Assembly: GCF_000178115.2 (NCBI RefSeq)
Contig: NC_014828.1
Span: 1,209,310-1,273,309 of the forward strand
Origin: Ethanoligenens harbinense YUAN-3
GTDB taxonomy: Bacteria; Bacillota; Clostridia; Oscillospirales; Ethanoligenentaceae
Direction: 5' to 3'
Length of the DNA stretch: 64,000 nt
The notes beneath the pieces are model-generated. The model was not told the DNA's origin, searched no databases, and was given only the letters and a program-made list of their open reading frames with translations. The position numbers were made by a program, and so were the translations under genes. How positions within the stretch are numbered: the stretch's first letter is position 1; the number at the start of each line of letters is the position of its first letter. Below are positions 43,610 to 53,300 of this stretch, in pieces.

Positions 43610-45544
43610 ATGAAAAAACCTTGGGGCACCAAAAAAGCGCCCGGCGGCGCCGTGCCGCAGCCTGTTGTGCAGGCGGGCAGGACCAAATGGTATCGGAAGA
43701 CCTGGTTCCGGATCACGGCTGTGGTGGTGGTGGTGGCCGTTGTGGGCGGCGGTTTCGCCATTTACCATGTTATGGCTTCGAACAACATGCCCACCTCCAC
43801 GACGACGTTTCGACTCATGCAGGCGCGGACCGGATCGGTGGAAAAGACCGTTTCCGGTACCGGCACGGTTTCCAATTCCGCGGAGGAAACGCTCACGGCG
43901 CCGGATGCTGGCACGGTGGACAGCGTTTCCGTTAAAGACGGCGATACGGTGAAGCAGGGGCAGGTACTTGCGCACATCAACAGCCCCACGGCGCAGCAGA
44001 CGCTTGAATCCAAACAGACAGCGCTGACACAGGCGCAGAACACGCTGGCGAGCGCGCAGGCTTCGTTGAGCAATCTGTACATCACCGCTCCGCTGGCAGG
44101 CCGCATCAAAGCGGTGCAGGTATCCGCCGGGGACACATCTTCGACCGTCAATGCGCTGGGTTTCCTGTGCTATCTTTCCACCAGCCGCTCCATGACGCTG
44201 ACGATTTCCGGCGCGCAGACATCGGTGACCAATAACGAAGGGGTCAACGTAACGCTGAGTGACGGCAGCACGGTCGCCGGCACGGTGACCGGCGTGAGCG
44301 GCGGGCAGAGCAGTTCCAGCGTGACGGTTACCATCGGCACCGACACCCCCGCCGTGGGTTCCACTGCCACGGTAACAACGACGGACGGCAAAACGGTGGG
44401 CAGCGGCACGCTGGCGCTCGTCAACTATTATAAGATCACATCGTCCGGCGCTTCCTCCGTTTCCACGGGGTCGAGCAGCGGGTCCAGCGGCAGCTACGGC
44501 AGTGGTTCCGGCAGCACCGGGTCCAGCAGTTCGGGGACGATCACCAATGTGTATGTAGCGGAAAACCAGATGGTGAGTAAGACGCAGAACCTCTTTAAGT
44601 TGGACGGCACGTCGCTGAACAGCACAATCACTGCCGACCAGCAGGCGGTGACGAACGCGCAGAACGACCTCGCTTCGGCACAGGCCGCAGTGGATGCCAA
44701 CAACATCACCAGTCCGGTCAACGGCACGGTGACGGCGGTGGATGTAAAAGTGGGCGACAGTGTGGCCAGCGGCGGCAATGTCGTGGGTGTGATCGACCCC
44801 ACCCAGATGCAGACGCAGGTGACGGTGAATGAGTCCGATATCGACAGCGTGAAGACGGGGCAGACCGTGCATGTCACGCTCAGCGCCCTTTCGGGCACGG
44901 CGTATACCGGCACCGTGACGGATGTCAACACCATCGGGACCAATTCCAACGGTGTGGCCACGTTCAACGTTACGATCGGCATCAGCAACCCGACCAACAT
45001 TCTGGTGGGCATGTCCACCAATGTGGAGATCGTGACCCAGAGCGTACAGAACGTCGTGACCGTGCCCGCGGCTGCCATTCTGGAAAAACGGGGCAGCACG
45101 GGCTATGTCATCCCGGCTTCGAGCGTGACGGACTCAAGCGGCAAATCCAAGACCCTGAACAACATCAACACGATGCAGTTGGTGCAGAAATACGGGAAGG
45201 AAGTTACCATTGGACTTTCTACCACCAGCACGGTGGAGATCAAGAGCGGCCTGAGTGACGGTGACCGCGTTGCGGAACCCGTTACCATCAATCTGGCGGC
45301 AATCAAGAGCCTGACCAGCGGTTCTACCTCCAGCCTGAGCACCCTGCTCGGCGGTGGCATGGGCGGATATGGCGGCGGCATGGGTGGCGGCATGGGCGGC
45401 GGCACGGGCGGCTATACACGCCGTAGCACGGGTGGCACCGGAAACACCGTCGGCGGCGGCACCACGTCCGGAGGGACAACGACCGGCGGCACCACTTCCG
45501 GCAGCACTGCCAGGACAACAACCGGCGGGGGGAACAACGGATGA
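43610..45544 (+). CDS. MacA/HlyD-type adaptor with duplicated core and Gly-rich tail
   Basis: A 644-residue membrane-anchored adaptor for the ABC pair that follows. After a cytoplasmic start and one helix (near 27-49) come a first lipoyl/coiled-coil/lipoyl unit (GTGTVSNSAEETLTAPDAGTV, in part; hairpin TALTQAQNTLASAQASL) and a Ser/Gly linker near 285-310. A second lipoyl and hairpin unit follows (TADQQAVTNAQNDLASAQAA), then a beta-barrel and membrane-proximal domain. The last ~70 residues are a Gly/Thr repeat tail. Normal adaptors are about 400 residues with one hairpin. The promoter area has TTCAC repeats. Confidence 0.9.
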   Translation: MKKPWGTKKAPGGAVPQPVVQAGRTKWYRKTWFRITAVVVVVAVVGGGFAIYHVMASNNMPTSTTTFRLMQARTGSVEKTVSGTGTVSNSAEETLTAPDAGTVDSVSVKDGDTVKQGQVLAHINSPTAQQTLESKQTALTQAQNTLASAQASLSNLYITAPLAGRIKAVQVSAGDTSSTVNALGFLCYLSTSRSMTLTISGAQTSVTNNEGVNVTLSDGSTVAGTVTGVSGGQSSSSVTVTIGTDTPAVGSTATVTTTDGKTVGSGTLALVNYYKITSSGASSVSTGSSSGSSGSYGSGSGSTGSSSSGTITNVYVAENQMVSKTQNLFKLDGTSLNSTITADQQAVTNAQNDLASAQAAVDANNITSPVNGTVTAVDVKVGDSVASGGNVVGVIDPTQMQTQVTVNESDIDSVKTGQTVHVTLSALSGTAYTGTVTDVNTIGTNSNGVATFNVTIGISNPTNILVGMSTNVEIVTQSVQNVVTVPAAAILEKRGSTGYVIPASSVTDSSGKSKTLNNINTMQLVQKYGKEVTIGLSTTSTVEIKSGLSDGDRVAEPVTINLAAIKSLTSGSTSSLSTLLGGGMGGYGGGMGGGMGGGTGGYTRRSTGGTGNTVGGGTTSGGTTTGGTTSGSTARTTTGGGNNG

Positions 45545-45593
45545 CAGCCTGCACGAATCATCGCGGCGTGACCGCGGATAGGGAGGGATCGCA

Positions 45594-46286
45594 GTGGCGG
45601 CTATCATAGAGATTGAACACCTTGTAAAATCCTATGTGATCGGCGACAATGTGGTGCATGCCCTGAACGATGTTTCCCTGTCGGTGTCGGAGCGGGAGTT
45701 TGTCGCCATCGTCGGCCCGTCCGGCTCGGGCAAATCCACGCTGATGAACATCATTGGCTGCCTGGATATTGCAACGTCTGGCAGTTATAAACTCAGGGGA
45801 CAGGAGATCAGCCTGTATACGGAGGACGAACTGTCCGAATTCCGCAACCGGATGATCGGGTTCATTTTTCAGCGCTTCAATCTGCTCAACAAACTCAATG
45901 CGGTGGAAAACGTAGAACTGCCGCTGGTCTATCAGGGTATTTCGTCCAAAGAGCGGCGTGAGCGCGCGGTGGCCGCGCTGGAGAAGGTGCGCCTGGCCAA
46001 CCGCATGCTGCACACCCCGATGGAACTTTCCGGCGGCCAGCAGCAGCGTGTTGCCATTGCGCGGGCACTCATCACCGATCCTCCGGTCATTCTCGCGGAC
46101 GAACCCACCGGCAATCTGGACAGCACCACCGGTAAGGAAGTCATGCAGATTCTGCAGGGGCTTGGCAGCGCCGGGCACACCATCGTCCTCATCACTCATG
46201 ATATGAACATTGCCAAACAGGCGCGCCGCATCGTCCGCATTTCGGATGGCCGGCTGGTTTCAGATGAGGAGGTGAGCCGGTCATGA
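45594..46286 (+). CDS. MacB-type ABC transporter ATP-binding protein
   Basis: A 230-residue ATPase with Walker [12 protein letters not shown]-loop FIFQRFN, signature [15 protein letters not shown], Walker [13 protein letters not shown] and H-loop LITHDMNI. This is the typical MacB/YknY form. It starts at GTG behind GGGAGGG. Its stop overlaps the permease start (ATGA). With the adaptor and permease it makes a YknXYZ-like exporter of toxic peptides or lipids. Confidence 0.94.
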   Translation: MAAIIEIEHLVKSYVIGDNVVHALNDVSLSVSEREFVAIVGPSGSGKSTLMNIIGCLDIATSGSYKLRGQEISLYTEDELSEFRNRMIGFIFQRFNLLNKLNAVENVELPLVYQGISSKERRERAVAALEKVRLANRMLHTPMELSGGQQQRVAIARALITDPPVILADEPTGNLDSTTGKEVMQILQGLGSAGHTIVLITHDMNIAKQARRIVRISDGRLVSDEEVSRS

Positions 46287-47470
46287 GATTTTCACAGGCG
46301 CTGCGTATGGCGTTCAAGGCCATCGCTTCCAACAAAATGCGTTCCTTTCTCACGATGCTGGGTATTGTCATCGGTATTTCATCGGTCATCATCATGCTGG
46401 CAGTAGGCAACGGTTCCAAACAGGCGATCACCAGTTCCATCGAGGGGATGGGCACCAACTTGTTGACATTGTCGCTGACAGGGACCAAAACGACAACGCT
46501 CACAAGCAGTGATATCTCAACCCTTACCAAAAGCAAGAACATTGCCAATGTCGCATCGGACCTAACAGGGACCGCCACGGTCAAATCCGGCGATGAAAAT
46601 GAGACCGCCAGCGTGGAGGGTACGGTTCCCAGTTATTCCGATGTGCGTGATGTCACGGTGGCCTACGGCCGGTTCATCACACAGGATGACGTGGATAACC
46701 ACTATCAGGTTCTGGACATCGGGCCGGAAGTGATCCAAAACGTTTATCCGAATCTGAGCGTCAAACAGTATCAGTCACTGGTTGGGCAGACGATTCAGGT
46801 GAACGGCGCGAATTTCCTGATCGTCGGCATTCTGGAGAGCAAGGGAACGTCCACCACGGGGTCAAGCGACAATCGGGTCATCATGCCTGTGACGACCGCC
46901 GAGCGCCTGGAAGGCACGACGAGCGTGCGGACCTATTATGTGGAGGCCGCGTCCGCAGGCAAGATCGACGACGCGACCACCGACCTCAATAACTTGATGT
47001 ATGATAAATTCTCGGGCGACACCACCCAATATCGGGTGCTGAGTGAGAGCGAACTGCTGCAGACCTCCACCCAGACCACCTCTACCATGACGAATATGCT
47101 GACGGCGGTAGCGGCCATCTCGCTGGTTGTCGGCGGTATCGGCATTATGAACATCATGCTGGTATCCGTGGTGGAGCGCACAAGGGAGATCGGCATCCGC
47201 AAAGCCATCGGCGCCAAGCGGCGGGATATCATGCTTCAGTTCCTCATTGAGGCAGTGGTGCTCAGTTGTCTCAGCGGCGCCATCGGTGTTATCATCGGCG
47301 TGGTTGCCTGCCTGATTATGCCGCAGTTTACCAAACAGGCAATGGTCATGTCCGGTGGAGTAATGCTGATTGCGTTCCTGTTTTCGGTGGCGGTGGGCAT
47401 TGCCTTCGGTCTGTATCCTGCCGCAAAAGCTTCCAAGCTGCGCCCCATCGATGCGTTGCGGTATGAATGA
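46283..47470 (+). CDS. MacB-type ABC permease
   Basis: A 395-residue permease: N-terminal helix with NKMRSFLTMLGIVIGI, an outside domain (about residues 45-270) and three C-terminal helices with IGIMNIMLVSVVERTREIGI and RKAIGAKRRDIMLQF. The start overlaps the ATPase stop by 4 nt. It would work with the upstream adaptor, and the downstream lipoprotein may be an extra part. Confidence 0.94.
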   Translation: MRFSQALRMAFKAIASNKMRSFLTMLGIVIGISSVIIMLAVGNGSKQAITSSIEGMGTNLLTLSLTGTKTTTLTSSDISTLTKSKNIANVASDLTGTATVKSGDENETASVEGTVPSYSDVRDVTVAYGRFITQDDVDNHYQVLDIGPEVIQNVYPNLSVKQYQSLVGQTIQVNGANFLIVGILESKGTSTTGSSDNRVIMPVTTAERLEGTTSVRTYYVEAASAGKIDDATTDLNNLMYDKFSGDTTQYRVLSESELLQTSTQTTSTMTNMLTAVAAISLVVGGIGIMNIMLVSVVERTREIGIRKAIGAKRRDIMLQFLIEAVVLSCLSGAIGVIIGVVACLIMPQFTKQAMVMSGGVMLIAFLFSVAVGIAFGLYPAAKASKLRPIDALRYE

Positions 47471-47536
47471 TCCGGTTTTTGCTCACCCTTCCGCGCGGTG
47501 CGCGGTGCAGATATGCTTTTTGCAAAGGAGTTATCT

Positions 47537-48052
47537 ATGAAATCATTCCGTTTGGCTGCTGTTGTCGCTGTTACGGTCTCGACCGCCGTGCTGTTGGTCA
47601 CGCTTTCCGGGTGCAGTAAAAAAGCATCGGCTTCCACAGCTTCGGGTACCGGCGCAACGTCCGGGCAAAACGCTCGCGGCAACTTTGGAAACATGGAACA
47701 GCGCGTAAAGGATGGTTTGTCCGAGTTGGTTTCCGCGGGCACCATCACGCAGGCGCAGGCTGACAAGATCCAGACCGCGCTGACCCAGAACCTTGGCCAG
47801 CGCATGCAGAATGCCAGCGGTGCAGGCGCCCCTTCGGGGAGTGGCAGCCGCCCGCAGTGGAATGGCAGCGGGCCCAGTGGTTCGGGTGAACCCAACGGCA
47901 GCGGCAGGGGCGAACGTCAGTCGCAGTTGCTGGATTCGCTGGTGTCGGATGGTACCATTACCCAAGAGCAGGCCGACGCCGTGATCCAGAAGCTGTTCAG
48001 CTTCAATCGGGGCAGCCAGTCAGGCGATCAGAGTGTCTCCTCGCAGTCCTGA
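47537..48052 (+). CDS. Small lipoprotein with two linker-joined repeats
   Basis: A 171-residue exported protein. The signal peptide ends in the lipobox LSGC (Cys about residue 27), so it is lipid-anchored outside the cell. Two related helical segments, LVSAGTITQAQADKIQTAL and LVSDGTITQEQADAVIQKL, are joined by a Gly/Ser/Pro-rich linker of about 60 residues. This repeat resembles the Ser/Thr-Ile-Thr-x-x-Gln-Ala-Asp units of other Firmicute surface proteins whose role is unknown. AAAGGAG precedes the ATG. Last gene of the MacAB-like operon. Confidence 0.85.
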   Translation: MKSFRLAAVVAVTVSTAVLLVTLSGCSKKASASTASGTGATSGQNARGNFGNMEQRVKDGLSELVSAGTITQAQADKIQTALTQNLGQRMQNASGAGAPSGSGSRPQWNGSGPSGSGEPNGSGRGERQSQLLDSLVSDGTITQEQADAVIQKLFSFNRGSQSGDQSVSSQS

Positions 48053-48070
48053 CAAATAGAAACGCTCTCC

Positions 48071-48095
48071 AATCCACCGGTATATCCGGTGGATT
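48071..48095 (+). terminator. Terminator of the MacAB-like operon
   Basis: A perfect 10-bp stem (48071-48080 with 48086-48095), TATAT loop, then TTTTTT within the stem end. Confidence 0.88.
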
Positions 48096-48386
48096 TTTTG
48101 TATGTACGAGATTCACCGGTTGTGCCGGTGGTACGAAAAAAGGGTTGGCGGGAAAAAGACAGAAAACTCTTTTTTATAATTGGAGCTGCGGTCTGCCAAC
48201 TGCAACAGCCGATATCAAAAGTTTGACGCGTCTTCATACGTTTGTCCGCAATATGCCTTTTAGGGTTCGGGCCACCGGTTCGACCGGCGGGTTTGATTTG
48301 GAGACAAATGCCGCCAAAACGGGCTTGTTTTCCTCTTTTTCACACAATTCTTTACTGGGCATACGCTGAACAGGAAGGTGATGGAT
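48096..48386. other. Gene-free stretch before asnB
   Basis: It holds a small CACCGG/CCGGTG hairpin near 48114-48130, a TATAAT at 48175-48180 without a good -35, and a CACCGGTTCGACCGGCGG stretch near 48270. No T-box signature was found, so how asnB is controlled is unclear. Confidence 0.45.
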
Positions 48387-50228
48387 ATGTGCGGTATCGC
48401 TGGATGGGTGAATTTTACCGAAGATATTGAAGAAAACAAACAGATCATCAAACAAATGACCGATACGCTCAAAGAGCGCGGGCCGGACAGTGAAGGGTAT
48501 TATGAGAGCCGTCATGTCCTGTTCGGACACCGGCGGCTGATTGTTGTGGACGCCGAGGGCGGCAAGCAACCCATGCGCAAAACGATAGACGGCCGAACCT
48601 ATGTGCTGATTTACAACGGCGAGCTGTATAACACCGAAGACCTGCGGCGCGAATTACTGGCAGACGGATTCACATTCGACGCATATTCCGACACCGAAGT
48701 CCTGCTGACGGCCTATATCCGTTGGGGCGCGGGCTGCCTGCAAAAATGCAATGGGATTTTCGCTTTTGCCATTTGGGACGAAGCAGCGCAGACGGTGTTC
48801 CTCGCGCGTGACCCGCTGGGTGTGAAGCCGCTGTTTTATGCATGGCGTGGCAATTCGCTGATTTTCGGGTCGGAGATCAAGACCCTGCTCGCGCATCCCG
48901 ATGTCCAACCGGTAATCGACCGTGACGGGCTGACCGAACTGTTTGCCCTTGGCCCCGCTACCGCGCCGGGCAGCGGCGTATTGAAAGGCGTGCATGAAGT
49001 GCCTCCGGCGTATTTTCTGAAAGTGACGCCGGACACCTCGCTCCTGCATGAATACTGGAAACCCAAGGCCAAAGAAAATTATGAAACGGAAGCTGAAGCT
49101 GCGGAACACCTGCGCAGTCTGTTTGTCGATGCGGTGGAGCGCCAGTTGGTGGGCGATGTGCCGCTCTGCACATTTCTTTCAGGCGGACTGGATTCCTCCG
49201 GCATCACCGCCGTGGCGGCCCGCGCCTTTGAAAAGCGTGGTAAAACGCTGGAAACTTATTCGATCGATTATGCCGAGAACGATAAATATTTCAAGGCCAG
49301 CCTGTTCCAGCCCACGCCCGATCAGGTCTGGGCGGAAAAAATGGCAGCGTATGCCCGGACACGCCACCATACTTACATCACGGAACACGCCGCACTGGCC
49401 GACGCATTGGAAAACGCGGTCATTGCGCGTGATTTGCCCGGCATGGCGGATGTCGATTCATCCTTATACCTGTTCTGCAAAGAGATCCGGAAAAACTATG
49501 TCATCGCGCTTTCGGGCGAATGTGCCGATGAACTGTTTGGTGGTTACCCGTGGTATACGCATGACGAGATGATCTACGCAGACACATTCCCCTGGTCGCG
49601 TTTTGTAGGCGACCGGTGCGCGATCCTTTCTCCCGCCCTGCAAACGCTGGACATCGAAGGCTGTGTGCGCCATCAGTATCTCGACACGCTCCGGCAGGTT
49701 CCGCATCTGGACGGAGAGAGCAAACGCGACTATCGGATGCGGGAACTGTTCTATCTGAACATCAAATGGTTTATGGTCAACCTGCTCAACCGCAAGGACC
49801 GTATGAGCATGTCCAATTCTCTGGAAGTGCGGGTGCCGTTTGCCGATTACCGGCTTGTGGAATATGCGTTCAACCTGCCATCCGCTCTTAAGTTTGCTGG
49901 CGGGCGGGAAAAGGGGCTTCTGCGCCTTGCGCTGTCCGGTATCCTGCCTCAAGACATCGTTGAGCGGAAGAAAAGTCCCTATCCCAAAACGCATAATCCG
50001 GTCTATACCGATATCGTATGCAGCCGCATGGACGCCGTTTTGAAAAACACCGAATCCCCCTTGCTGGAACTCATTGACCGTAAGAAAGTGCGCGAGATCG
50101 TGGATACCCGCGGCGCGGCCTATAAGAACCCGTGGTTTGGTCAACTGATGACCGGCCCGCAGTTGCTGGCATATTTGCTCCAGGTGGATTTCTGGCTCAG
50201 GCACTATGACATCCGGCTGGAAAGGTGA
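48387..50228 (+). CDS. asnB: Asparagine synthetase (glutamine-hydrolysing)
   Basis: A 613-residue enzyme making asparagine from aspartate, glutamine and ATP. The class II amidotransferase begins MCGIAGWVNF with the nucleophile Cys2; RGPDSEGYY and YNGELYN follow. The synthetase half has the ATP pyrophosphatase loop FLSGGLDSS and SGECADELFGGYPWY. The start at 48387 is fixed by Cys2 and has AAGG upstream; the ATG codons at 48378 and 48381 would block the nucleophile. It makes free Asn, adding to the tRNA-dependent route encoded at 2577-7145. Confidence 0.95.
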   Translation: MCGIAGWVNFTEDIEENKQIIKQMTDTLKERGPDSEGYYESRHVLFGHRRLIVVDAEGGKQPMRKTIDGRTYVLIYNGELYNTEDLRRELLADGFTFDAYSDTEVLLTAYIRWGAGCLQKCNGIFAFAIWDEAAQTVFLARDPLGVKPLFYAWRGNSLIFGSEIKTLLAHPDVQPVIDRDGLTELFALGPATAPGSGVLKGVHEVPPAYFLKVTPDTSLLHEYWKPKAKENYETEAEAAEHLRSLFVDAVERQLVGDVPLCTFLSGGLDSSGITAVAARAFEKRGKTLETYSIDYAENDKYFKASLFQPTPDQVWAEKMAAYARTRHHTYITEHAALADALENAVIARDLPGMADVDSSLYLFCKEIRKNYVIALSGECADELFGGYPWYTHDEMIYADTFPWSRFVGDRCAILSPALQTLDIEGCVRHQYLDTLRQVPHLDGESKRDYRMRELFYLNIKWFMVNLLNRKDRMSMSNSLEVRVPFADYRLVEYAFNLPSALKFAGGREKGLLRLALSGILPQDIVERKKSPYPKTHNPVYTDIVCSRMDAVLKNTESPLLELIDRKKVREIVDTRGAAYKNPWFGQLMTGPQLLAYLLQVDFWLRHYDIRLER

Positions 50229-50289
50229 AGAATTCCCGCACACACAAAGCCCGAACGTTCGTGTGAACTGCCCCGGGTCGAGCGGATGG

Positions 50290-50328
50290 CACAATGGCCC
50301 TCCCGGCTTCGCCGGGGGGGCCATTGTG
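50290..50328. terminator. Long hairpin between convergent asnB and purL
   Basis: An 18-bp stem with one G-U pair (50290-50307 with 50311-50328) and a TTC loop. It lacks a long T-run but lies exactly between the two stop codons. Confidence 0.65.
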
Positions 50329-50337
50329 TGGAATCTT

Positions 50338-53300
50338 TTACAGTGCGAAATAATCCACGCCGGCCCGGAAAATGGGCTGGTCCTTGAGGCCGTCGATGTT
50401 CTTGCTGATGTATTTGCCGCAGCGTTCGCTATGCGCCATCTTGCCGAAGACCCGTCCGTCCGGGGAAAAGATGCCTTCGACCGCATCTACCGATGCGTTG
50501 GGGTTGAACGCGATATCGCCCGACGGATGGCCGTTGAGATCGACATACTGTGTGGCTACCTGCCCGCTTTCCTCCAGTTCGGCCATCACCTCGGGCGTGG
50601 CAACAAACCGACCCTCGCCGTGGGAAACCGGGATGGTGTAGACATCGCCGATGTTGCAGTAGGTCATCCACGGAGATTTGACCGAGGAAACCCGTGTGCG
50701 CACCATGGTAGCCTGATGGCGGCCAATGGCGTTGAAGGTGAGAGTGGGGCAGTCCGCGTCCATGTCGCGGATCTCACCGTAAGGTACCAGCCCCAGTTTG
50801 ATGAGCGCTTGGAACCCGTTGCAGATGCCGAGCATCAGGCCGTCACGTTGCTTCAGCAATTCTGTTACCGCTTCTTTAACGCGCGGATTGCGGAAAAACG
50901 CCGTGATGAATTTTCCGGAGCCATCCGGCTCGTCACCACCCGAAAAGCCGCCCGGAATCATGATGATCTGGCTGTTCTTGATGCTTTTTTCAAAGGCAAG
51001 CACCGATTCGGCAATGTCGTTCGCGGTTTGGTTGCGAATTACGAACGTCTCGCAGACAGCGCCGGCTTCCGTAAATTTGCGCGCCGTATCATACTCGCAG
51101 TTGGTGCCCGGAAACACCGGGATGAGCACGCGCGGCGCGGAGAGGCGCGCGGCGGGTTTTTGTTTGATGCGTGCGGGGCAGGTATAGGTCTTGGCGGTGG
51201 ATTGCGTGGCTTTGACATGGGTGGGGAAGATGTTCTCCAGCGGCTCCGTCCATGCTTTTTCCAGTTTCTCCAGCGGCAGCGTGAGCCCGCCGATCTCGAT
51301 GGACGGCCGATCGGTCAGATATCCGAGCAGTTTGCCGCCGATGAACGCGCGGGGCTCCGCTTCCAGCAGAAAACCGCCGTAGCACTGGTCGAACAGGGTG
51401 GAATCGTCCAGCCCATGTTCCGCGGTGAACCCGATACCGTTGCCAAGCGCCATTTTGGTGATGCCCTCTGCGATGCCGCCCGTGGAGAGCGCCCAGACGG
51501 CGCGCACCTTGCGGGCGGAGATCAGCCGTTCTACTTTGGTGAACAGGCGGCGCAGGTCGCCGAAGACGGGCAGGCCGTTGCGGTCGTATTTGGGCTTGAG
51601 CAGCACAAGTTTGTTGCCTGCCGTCTTGAATTCCGGTGAAATGACCCGCTGCGCGTTGGTCACGCCGCAGGCGAACGAGAGAATGGTGGGCGGCACATCC
51701 AGCTTTTCAAACGAGCCGGACATGGAGTCTTTGCCGCCGATGGCGGCCAGTTTCAGGCCCAGCTGTGCATCAAACGCGCCGAGCAGTGCCGCCAGCGGTT
51801 TGCCCCAGCGTGCGGGTTCGTCGCGCAGGCGCTCGAAGAATTCCTGGAAAGAGAGCCATGTCTTTTTCAGGCTGCCGCCGCTTGCAATCAGCCGCGCGAC
51901 GGATTCTACCACTGCGACCACGCCGCCGTGGTAGGGGCTTTTTTCCGCGATATACGGGTTGCCGCCCCAAGCCATCAGGGAGCAGGTAGTGGTGTCTCCG
52001 TCCGGCACCGGCAGTTTCGCGGCCATGGCCTGCGCGGGGGTGAGCTGCCTCCGGCCGCCGTAGGGCAGCAGAACGGTCGCACCGCCGATGGTGGAATCGA
52101 AGCGGTCGCCCAGCCCTTTTTGCGAGCAGATGTTCAGGTCGCCCAGCATCTCATTCCACTGTCGGCCCAGGTCACGCACCGAATCGGCCAGATACAGGCC
52201 GGAAAGATCCGGTGCCTCCACCGATGCCCGCGCGTGTTTGGGCGCGCCGTTGGAGTTCAGAAATTCCCGGGAAATATCCACAATGCAGGCGTCGTTCCAG
52301 TGCATCCGCAGGCGCGGTTCTTCCGTTACGCGTGCCACAACGGAAGCCTCCAGATTTTCCGCCCGCGCCTTTTGGATGAATGCATCCACGTCTTTTTCGG
52401 CAACCACCACGGCCATGCGCTCCTGTGATTCCGAAATGGCCAGCTCGGTGCCGTCCAATCCTTCGTATTTGCGGGGCACGGCGTTGAGGTCAATGTCCAG
52501 TCCGTCGGCCAGTTCTCCGATGGCGACCGACACGCCGCCGGCGCCGAAATCGTTGCAGCGCTTGATGAGACGGGTGGCGTTCGGGTTGCGGAACAACCGC
52601 TGGATCTTACGTTCTTCGGGCGGGTTGCCCTTCTGCACTTCCGCGCCGCAGTTGGTCAGCGAACTGAGGGTATGCGATTTGGAAGAGCCGGTGGCGCCGC
52701 CCATGCCGTCTCGCCCGGTGCGCCCGCCCAGAAGGATGACCACATCGCCCGGCTGTGGGCGCTCACGCACTACATTGGCGGCGGGCGCAGCGCCCACCAC
52801 CGCGCCGGTCTCCAGCCGCTTGGCCACATAGCCGGGGTGGTAGATCTCGCTCACCTGCCCGGTGGCAAGGCCGATCTGGTTGCCGTAGGAGCTGTACCCC
52901 ACCGCAGCGCCCAGCGTGATCTTGCGCTGGGGGAGCTTGCCGGGCAGTGTTTTGTCCACCGGCAGACGCGGGTCCGCCGCGCCGGTCACCCGCATGGCCT
53001 GATAGACATAGGAGCGCCCCGAAAGCGGGTCGCGGATGGCGCCGCCCAGACAGGTGGCCGCGCCGCCGAACGGTTCGATCTCGGTGGGATGGTTGTGGGT
53101 CTCGTTTTTGAACATGAGCAGCCAGTCTTCTTCTTTGCCGCCCACATCCGCCTGAATCTTCACCGAGCAGGCGTTGATCTCCTCGGACTCGTCCAGGTCG
53201 GGCAGCGCGCCTTCGGCTTTGAGCTTCCGCGCTCCCATGGTGGCCACGTCCATCAGTGTGATCGGTTTGGTGCGGTTTTTATAAAGCTGCTCCCGGCAGG

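Noticed and set aside
48096-48386. Possible T-box leader before asnB
   Set aside because: A T-box would be logical for asparagine synthetase, but the conserved antiterminator bulge sequence is not present.
49464-51639. Convergent long frames across asnB and purL
   Set aside because: They run through the terminator hairpin and mirror two well-identified genes.
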